Shown here: positions 6,594-10,700 of the stretch, in pieces | Numbering within the stretch: position 1 is the stretch's first letter | How the letters are laid out: every line of letters begins with the position of its first letter | NCBI GenBank assembly: GCA_040007395.1 | Contig: JBDTVG010000166.1 | Span: 1-10,700 of the forward strand | DNA from: DATGFK01 sp040007395 | GTDB lineage: Bacteria; Chloroflexota; Anaerolineae; Aggregatilineales; UBA2796 | Length of the DNA stretch: 10,700 nt | Direction of reading: 5' to 3' | Translations under genes and position numbers: made by a program | The notes under the pieces: generated by a model | Seen by the model: only the letters and a program-made list of their open reading frames with translations | What the model was told of the DNA's origin: nothing | The model's database searches: none

Positions 6594-7368
6594 CAAAAAA
6601 CGTATCCACAATGCGGATGAAGTCCGCGATTTGTTCCTGATAGGCAAAGTGTCCAGCCCCTTTGAACACGACCAACCCCGCGTCGGGGATCGTCTTTTCG
6701 AGCAGTTGGCCTTGCCACAGCGGGGTATCCTGATCCTGTTCGCCCCAGATGAGCAGTGTCGGCGCTTTGAGTCGCGCTGCATAGGGTAGCAAATCCTCGA
6801 CGATCACCTTGCGGAAGATCGCTTCAAGTGGCCCCGCGTTACGCAAATCCTCTGAGCCAAAGCGATTGCGTACCCACAATCGGAAGCGCTGTTGAAGGGC
6901 GCTCAATCCCGGCAAACCAAGGATCGCGTTGGCAGCGTTGAAGGCTACCTGTCGCAAGCGCTGATTAGTGGTAGGCGGTGTCATCACGCCTGCGCTATCA
7001 GTCAACACGATTTTGCTTACGTATTGGGGATGATCTGCGCCCAATATGAGGCTGACCCTGCCGCCGAACGAATGCCCGATCACATTGACACGATCCAGCT
7101 TGACATGATCGAGATAGTGCGCGACGAATTGCGCGTAGTCCGCTACGCCCCATGCTTCAGCGGGCAGCGTACTCCGCCCGAATCCGGGTAGATCGAGAAT
7201 GTGGACGTTGTAGCCCAGCGGAGCAAGTCGTTCTGCCACCTGCTGCATACTCTCGATTCGTCCGCCCCAACCGTGTAGCAGCAGCACAGGCCGTCCATCG
7301 CCAACAACTTCGCTGGCAATGTTTAGACCATCAATGCTCGTCTGTGTAATTGTGTGAACGACGGTCAC
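6580..7368 (-). CDS. Alpha/beta hydrolase
   Basis: A 262-residue alpha/beta-hydrolase fold enzyme. Seen: oxyanion-hole LLLHGWGG at 29-36, DLPGFGRS at 59-66, nucleophile elbow GHSFGG with S100, acid D212 in WGEQD, and H240 in GAGHFAYQE, which complete a catalytic triad at normal spacing. There is no signal peptide, so it is cytoplasmic. The start is GTG 7368, overlapping the MurA-like TGA by four bases (GTGA), with Shine-Dalgarno GAGGTGA a few bases upstream inside the MurA-like gene; translation is very probably coupled. Substrate classes for this family are broad (esters, amides, C-C bonds, lactones). The place between a MurA homologue and a membrane ligase hints at hydrolysis of a precursor or a lipid- or acyl-linked intermediate, but nothing in the sequence fixes this. 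Its last 14 bases recur at the end of the next ORF. Confidence 0.92.
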   Translation of the reverse strand: MTVVHTITQTSIDGLNIASEVVGDGRPVLLLHGWGGRIESMQQVAERLAPLGYNVHILDLPGFGRSTLPAEAWGVADYAQFVAHYLDHVKLDRVNVIGHSFGGRVSLILGADHPQYVSKIVLTDSAGVMTPPTTNQRLRQVAFNAANAILGLPGLSALQQRFRLWVRNRFGSEDLRNAGPLEAIFRKVIVEDLLPYAARLKAPTLLIWGEQDQDTPLWQGQLLEKTIPDAGLVVFKGAGHFAYQEQIADFIRIVDTFFGGKR

Positions 7369-8630
7369 GCTTCACCTCGGTGGATGTGAGCGCCTACCGC
7401 GATCAGCTTATCAATGACATGATCGAAGTTGCGGTTAAACGCCTGTGCATTGTCGATCACGGTTTCGCCTTCGGCGCATAGCGCCGCACCAAGCATTGCC
7501 AAGCCCGTCCGCACGTCGGGGTTATCCATGTACTCGCCTTGCAAGCGAGTCGCCCCCACGACAATAGCGCGGTGCGGATCGCACAACACGATCTGTGCGC
7601 CCATCGCATTCAGGCGGTCTATGAACAGCATACGGTTGTTGAACAGCTTTTCATGGATCAAAACTGTGCCTTGTGCTTGCGTGGCAATGACCGTTGCCAT
7701 CGCAATTAGGTCTGAGGGAAAACCGGGCCAAGGGGATGACTCCACCGAGACATCGACATCTTCTTCGCGCTGCGACATGATAAACTCGTCGTGAATTGGC
7801 ACGTTGAGCGAGTCTTCGCCAAAGTTCATCTGCACGCCCAACCGCGCATAAGTTTTCGCGATCAACCGCAGATCGTGAGCAGCGATCCCCTCAATGGTCA
7901 GCGATCCGCCACTTAAGGCAGCAAGGGCAACTGCACTAGCGATTTCTACATGGTCAGGCGAAACAGCGTAAGTCGCGCCGCCAAGGGCTTTGCGCCCGTG
8001 AATCGTCAATAGATTCGATCCGATCCCGTTAATCTGTGCGCCCATCGCGACAAGCATATTTAACAGATCGACTACATGCGGCTCAGAGGCGGCATTGGCA
8101 ATCACGGTATGGTTGCCAAAGACCGCCGCCAGCATACACGCCAACGCTGTTGCGGTGACGCTGGTTTGTGTCAGCACAATCTCGACGCGATCCCACGCCG
8201 TTGCAACCAGATCAATCGTGCCGCCGTCCACCGTCACCCGAATTCCCAGATCGCGCAGGGCGGTTAAGTGTGGCTGCACACGGCTAATCGCGTAATCGAT
8301 CACCATATGTGCCTGTCCGCGTCTAGCCAAGATCGGCGCGAGAAACAGGATTGTCCCACCCAACGCATCAGTATGTTCCCGATCCAGACCACTCTGTTCA
8401 ATGTGTAGGGTGCTGAGGTGGAGCGTCCCGCTGCGCCGCTTGATTACACTGCCCAACGAGTTGCCTACTTCAAGCATTGCCGCGACACTGGCTGTCTCTG
8501 GCACATTGGTCAAAGTCACAGGTGCGTCCGTCAACAACGCCGCAGCAATCAATGCCATTGCGCTATTACTATTGCCGGAACCATGATAAATGCCACGCAA
8601 AGGGTGGCGACCTTCTACTCGAATCTGCAT
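7365..8630 (-). CDS. MurA-like enolpyruvyl transferase homologue with altered active site
   Basis: A 421-residue protein, the usual length of MurA, which transfers enolpyruvate from PEP to UDP-GlcNAc as the first committed peptidoglycan step. MurA-specific similarity is clear: NAASEPHVVDLLNMLVAMGA at 179-198, IGSNLLTIHG at 203-212, WPGFPSD at 301-307 (D307 matches E. coli D305), R333 and R400 at the positions of R331 and R397, and DKLIAVGAHI near the end. Yet the SGAKN motif is SGNSN (S21 where Lys22 should be, Asn kept), and the loop that carries Cys115 reads IDYAISR, with Y113 at the Cys position. The enzyme is therefore unlikely to run normal MurA chemistry. ATG 8630 is chosen for AGGAGAG 3 nt upstream and the family's normal N-terminus; an upstream extension would cross the promoter. 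It is the first gene of the cluster and overlaps the hydrolase by four bases. A standard murA is probably elsewhere in the genome. Confidence 0.9.
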   Translation of the reverse strand: MQIRVEGRHPLRGIYHGSGNSNSAMALIAAALLTDAPVTLTNVPETASVAAMLEVGNSLGSVIKRRSGTLHLSTLHIEQSGLDREHTDALGGTILFLAPILARRGQAHMVIDYAISRVQPHLTALRDLGIRVTVDGGTIDLVATAWDRVEIVLTQTSVTATALACMLAAVFGNHTVIANAASEPHVVDLLNMLVAMGAQINGIGSNLLTIHGRKALGGATYAVSPDHVEIASAVALAALSGGSLTIEGIAAHDLRLIAKTYARLGVQMNFGEDSLNVPIHDEFIMSQREEDVDVSVESSPWPGFPSDLIAMATVIATQAQGTVLIHEKLFNNRMLFIDRLNAMGAQIVLCDPHRAIVVGATRLQGEYMDNPDVRTGLAMLGAALCAEGETVIDNAQAFNRNFDHVIDKLIAVGAHIHRGEA

Positions 8631-8654
8631 AATCTCTCCTGCACAGGAGCGCCA

Positions 8655-8683
8655 ATTATACCCACGATTCGCGCTCAACGTAA
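8655..8683 (-). promoter_or_regulatory. Promoter of the MurA-like/MurF-like cluster
   Basis: On the minus strand a perfect TATAAT (8655-8660) is preceded by TTACGT (8678-8683), a weak -35, with a 17-bp spacer. Transcription would begin about 8648 and give a leader of roughly 18 nt that holds the AGGAGAG ribosome site before ATG 8630. No other promoter as good is seen within the cluster, which supports one long transcript. Confidence 0.6.
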
Positions 8684-8825
8684 GTTCGTCTCTTGGCAGG
8701 AGCAATCCCGAAAAGATATATGTCTTTGCAGGTTTGTTACTACAAGTCCGCACGTTTTTCGTGTAAGATTTAGTCACCTATTCTGTTTATATATTTTTCA
8801 TACAATACAGGGAGTCTTACTCCAT
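8684..8825 (+). promoter_or_regulatory. Divergent intergenic region and leader of the acetyltransferase gene
   Basis: The region between the two divergent genes is A+T-rich from about 8760 on. On the plus strand TATATT (8790-8795) and TACAAT (8801-8806) resemble -10 boxes, but neither has a good -35. AGGGAG at 8809-8814 is the ribosome site of the acetyltransferase, 11 nt before ATG 8826, somewhat far. A small inverted repeat CACG-TTTTT-CGTG sits at 8751-8763. The plus-strand promoter is in this stretch but cannot be fixed precisely. Confidence 0.35.
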
Positions 8826-9359
8826 ATGCACCGTACAGCTAAATTTATCCCTTACGACCCCGCCTACGCCGATCAGGTTGCACAAGCTTTCCACGATGTC
8901 TTTACCACCCCACCTTGGGGCGAAACGCTGTCGCTGAACGATGCCCGTTCGCAATTGGTGGCAGATGGCCAACGCCCCGGCTTCGGCGGCATGGTCATCC
9001 TTTCGGGCGATGATGTCGTCGGCTTCTCATGGTGGATCGATATTAGTGGCAACGAACTAAATGATCGCTGGCGACCACGTTTTGCCCCCAAAGACCAAGT
9101 GCCTCGTCCCGAAGGGGCTGGCGTTTTTATGATGGAATTTGGCGTGATCGCGGCAATGCGTAATCATGGTCTGGGCTATCGACTGCTCAAAGACACCCTA
9201 GTACAGGTCGAACCTAACCACGACTGGATTGCACTGAACACACAGGCTTTTGCCCACGCCGGTTTGGCATTGCTCAAGAGTCAAGGTTTCGAGGAATTAG
9301 GGCTAACCGGAGTGCAAGTTCCGACGCGAATCTGCCTGATGAAGCCACTTCAGCGGTAA
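8826..9359 (+). CDS. GNAT-family N-acetyltransferase
   Basis: A 177-residue protein of the GCN5-related acetyltransferase fold, which moves an acetyl group from acetyl-CoA to an amine. The acetyl-CoA pyrophosphate loop is visible as R112-x-x-G115-x-G117 in MRNHGLGYRLL, after strand MEFGVIAA (103-110). The N-terminal part (FIPYDPAYADQVAQAFHDVF) and the C-terminal KSQGFEELG are typical of the fold. It is a single domain with no signal peptide, so it is cytoplasmic. ATG 8826 is preceded by AGGGAG 11 nt upstream. The frame remains open further upstream, but that part lies over the MurA-like gene and its promoter. It is transcribed away from the cluster and is not clearly linked to it. The acceptor is unknown: small molecule, protein N-terminus or aminoglycoside-like amine are all possible. 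Confidence 0.88.
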   Translation: MHRTAKFIPYDPAYADQVAQAFHDVFTTPPWGETLSLNDARSQLVADGQRPGFGGMVILSGDDVVGFSWWIDISGNELNDRWRPRFAPKDQVPRPEGAGVFMMEFGVIAAMRNHGLGYRLLKDTLVQVEPNHDWIALNTQAFAHAGLALLKSQGFEELGLTGVQVPTRICLMKPLQR

Positions 9360-9377
9360 GGTAACCCTACCGCTGAA
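9349..9377. terminator. Stem-loop between convergent genes
   Basis: Arms TTCAGCGGTA (9349-9358) and TACCGCTGAA (9368-9377) form a perfect 10-bp stem with a 9-nt loop, overlapping the acetyltransferase stop. It lies about 30 nt past the phospholipase D-like stop on the other strand. Neither strand shows a clear T-run, so it may be a bidirectional terminator of weak type or an mRNA 3'-end stabiliser. Confidence 0.55.
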
Positions 9378-9408
9378 TGCAATTGTAGTTAATCGTTAGA
9401 TGCTGCTG

Positions 9409-10590
9409 CTAGGGCTGGCTTTCGGCATCGCAAACGATTGATGAAGCATCAGGCGTTTTGCCGATACCATAAACCTTCGCGAACTCTTGATTGTATTGGT
9501 CGGCAACAGCGGCATTATAAATAATTAGTACATTGTCATCGTTTGCATTGTCGGCAGTCTGCGTGAAGTTGAATGAACCTGTCACCACTATCTGATCATC
9601 AATAATGATTACTTTGTGGTGCATGGTATATTTGTTGCCATCTGTACGTACTGGAATGCCCGCGCAAAACAAGTCGGGCAGAGCGCCGTTCGAAGCGCCA
9701 CGATTTTCGATCACACCCGATACTTCGATACCTGCCCCCGCCCGTTCGATTATCGCCGCTGTCAGATCTTTTTGGGTGTAGGTAAACGCCATAAACTTGA
9801 TCGACTTCTGGGCAGATTTCACGACGTTCACGAGTTTGGCGATCACTTCATCTTTGGGCGAGAAGTAATTCTCGACCACTGTACCCTTGATAATGAACCT
9901 CGGAGTTAGCGCCTTTACCTGAGCTTTCGTGCCAAACCGCTTGCTAACAAACAGTTCATTGAACTTGGCCTGATAGTTCGCAATCAAGGTTGGGTTGGCG
10001 ATTACCAGCAAATTATTGTTATTGCGGTAGGTATCGTTGTACGACATATTCCAAGATCCCATAAATAGCAGTTTGCTATCTACAATGATGATCTTGTCGT
10101 GCATCAATCCATTGGAACGCCCGCCATTCACCACCGTAATATCGGCATCGGTAAGTGTTTTTACCACATCAAGAGCGATCCCACTGGGTGAATCACTAGC
10201 TTTCAACTTCTGGTTACCATTTTTCTCATCAAGGACAGCCCGCACCACCACGCCGCGATTCTTGGCAGCTACCAGCGCGTCTGCAACCTCTGGCAAATTA
10301 AAGTCGAACGAGGCAATATCAATCGTTTTGGCGGCGGCTTTGAGCGAGAGTAGTACATAGCGCGCCATCGTTTTATTTGCGTCGATCACGCTTTCGTCTA
10401 CTTGAGATGGATCGGTAAAGTAAACGTGAAGCCACTTAGAAGTATCGACAGCAGTGCTAGTGGGGGCGGGTGTAGCAGCCTGTGCTGAGGCATAGTTACT
10501 ATTCTGCGGAGCCAATCCTGTACCCATCACAAGCAGCAGCGCCGCCAACAACAAGAACGACAAGCGCGATAAATGAGATTTTTTAGTCAT
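9409..10590 (-). CDS. Exported phospholipase D-like protein with two HKD motifs
   Basis: A 393-residue protein of the phospholipase D superfamily, whose members cut or transfer phosphodiester bonds (phospholipids, cardiolipin, nucleic acid) through a covalent phospho-His. Two complete HKD motifs are present: H164-x-K166-x4-D171 followed by GSWN (178-181), and H324-x-K326-x4-D331 followed by GSFN (338-341). Two HKD halves in one chain make a full active site. The N-terminus (KK near the start, hydrophobic 9-27, then an ASAQA site near 34-38) is a Sec-type signal peptide, followed by a Pro/Thr/Ala linker, so the enzyme is secreted or anchored outside the membrane. Cys309 and Cys387 could form a disulfide. 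ATG 10590 follows GGAGAG with a 3-nt gap, a strong ribosome site. It is convergent with the acetyltransferase and stands alone. Nuclease versus lipase cannot be settled from motifs. Confidence 0.9.
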   Translation of the reverse strand: MTKKSHLSRLSFLLLAALLLVMGTGLAPQNSNYASAQAATPAPTSTAVDTSKWLHVYFTDPSQVDESVIDANKTMARYVLLSLKAAAKTIDIASFDFNLPEVADALVAAKNRGVVVRAVLDEKNGNQKLKASDSPSGIALDVVKTLTDADITVVNGGRSNGLMHDKIIIVDSKLLFMGSWNMSYNDTYRNNNNLLVIANPTLIANYQAKFNELFVSKRFGTKAQVKALTPRFIIKGTVVENYFSPKDEVIAKLVNVVKSAQKSIKFMAFTYTQKDLTAAIIERAGAGIEVSGVIENRGASNGALPDLFCAGIPVRTDGNKYTMHHKVIIIDDQIVVTGSFNFTQTADNANDDNVLIIYNAAVADQYNQEFAKVYGIGKTPDASSIVCDAESQP

Positions 10591-10624
10591 GTTCTCTCCA
10601 TAGCCTAAAAGAAAATAGATAACT

Positions 10625-10656
10625 GAAATCGGAAAACGAAATCGGACTACTAGTCC
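10625..10656 (-). promoter_or_regulatory. Direct repeats and palindrome upstream of the phospholipase D-like gene
   Basis: The 9-mer GAAATCGGA (plus strand) occurs at 10625-10633 and 10638-10646, a 13-nt period, and the second copy runs into the palindrome GGACT-ACT-AGTCC (10644-10656). This lies 35-66 nt before ATG 10590, where promoter and operator elements are expected. I could not identify a convincing -35/-10 pair, so it is a candidate operator only. Confidence 0.3.
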
Positions 10657-10700
10657 TTTAATTTCTTGTCTTTTACAGCAGGTGCACCGTTAGATTTTTT

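Noticed and set aside
6576..6782. Upstream extension of the membrane ORF reading into the hydrolase gene
   Set aside because: This part is in another frame of a well-supported hydrolase gene and encodes a Arg/Ser/Cys-rich sequence with no homology to the paralogous membrane domain, so the gene must start near 6575 or 6545.
8751..8763. Small inverted repeat CACG-TTTTT-CGTG in the divergent region
   Set aside because: A 4-bp stem is expected by chance and has no clear relation to either start.
8418..8825. Longer N-terminus for the acetyltransferase
   Set aside because: The extension overlaps the MurA-like gene and its promoter, and the GNAT fold begins at ATG 8826, which has its own ribosome site.
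10037..10360. Plus-strand open frame antisense to the phospholipase D-like gene
   Set aside because: It has no ribosome site or recognisable domain, and the opposite frame encodes two intact HKD motifs. Other plus-strand frames over the cluster (for example 4516-4806, 4864-5244 and 7429-7794) are rejected for the same reason.

Overview
The window looks like a chromosomal segment of a free-living bacterium of moderate G+C content. My best guess is Chloroflexota or a relative, because the membrane-anchored MurF-like ligase sits beside a divergent MurA and a Ddl. That is an impression from gene content and not a proven placement. I see no phage, IS element, CRISPR array, tRNA or rRNA.

Layout. 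From about 8660 down to 1256 the minus strand carries a tightly packed cluster in this order: a MurA-like enolpyruvyl transferase homologue (start 8630), an alpha/beta hydrolase (4-bp GTGA overlap), a stand-alone membrane-domain ORF, a MurF-like ligase with an N-terminal membrane domain, an arginase/agmatinase-family protein, a D-Ala-D-Ala ligase (Ddl) and a C39-like cysteine peptidase. Gaps are 4 to 50 nt or overlaps, and a good promoter candidate (TATAAT at 8655-8660) lies just upstream of the first gene. A Tat-exported intradiol dioxygenase follows after 130 nt. A 13-bp perfect stem with a short T-run on the minus strand (151-186) closes the unit. Divergently, on the plus strand, is a GNAT acetyltransferase (8826-9359). 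It is convergent with an exported phospholipase D-like protein with two HKD motifs (9409-10590, minus).

How the genes may work together. Ddl makes a D-Ala-D-Ala-type dipeptide, and a MurF-type ligase normally attaches that dipeptide to a UDP-MurNAc tripeptide. Here the MurF-like protein has no recognisable UDP-MurNAc-peptide-binding N-domain. In its place are about five membrane segments that put the ligase core on the cytoplasmic face. The MurA homologue lacks the positions of the catalytic Lys and Cys. The MurF-like protein has Gln where the carbamylated Lys is expected, and the arginase homologue has Cys in place of a metal-binding His. Together these suggest a side branch built from duplicated and altered peptidoglycan-precursor enzymes plus a hydrolase, a ureohydrolase-fold protein and a cysteine peptidase. 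It may act on a membrane-bound acceptor. This is the candidate undescribed system of the window, and its product is unknown.

A second notable point is a genomic scar. The stand-alone membrane ORF (5937-6575) is a diverged copy of the MurF-like membrane domain and stops exactly where the ligase core would begin. Its last 14 bases are identical to the last 14 bases of the upstream hydrolase gene, which points to a tandem rearrangement at short homology.
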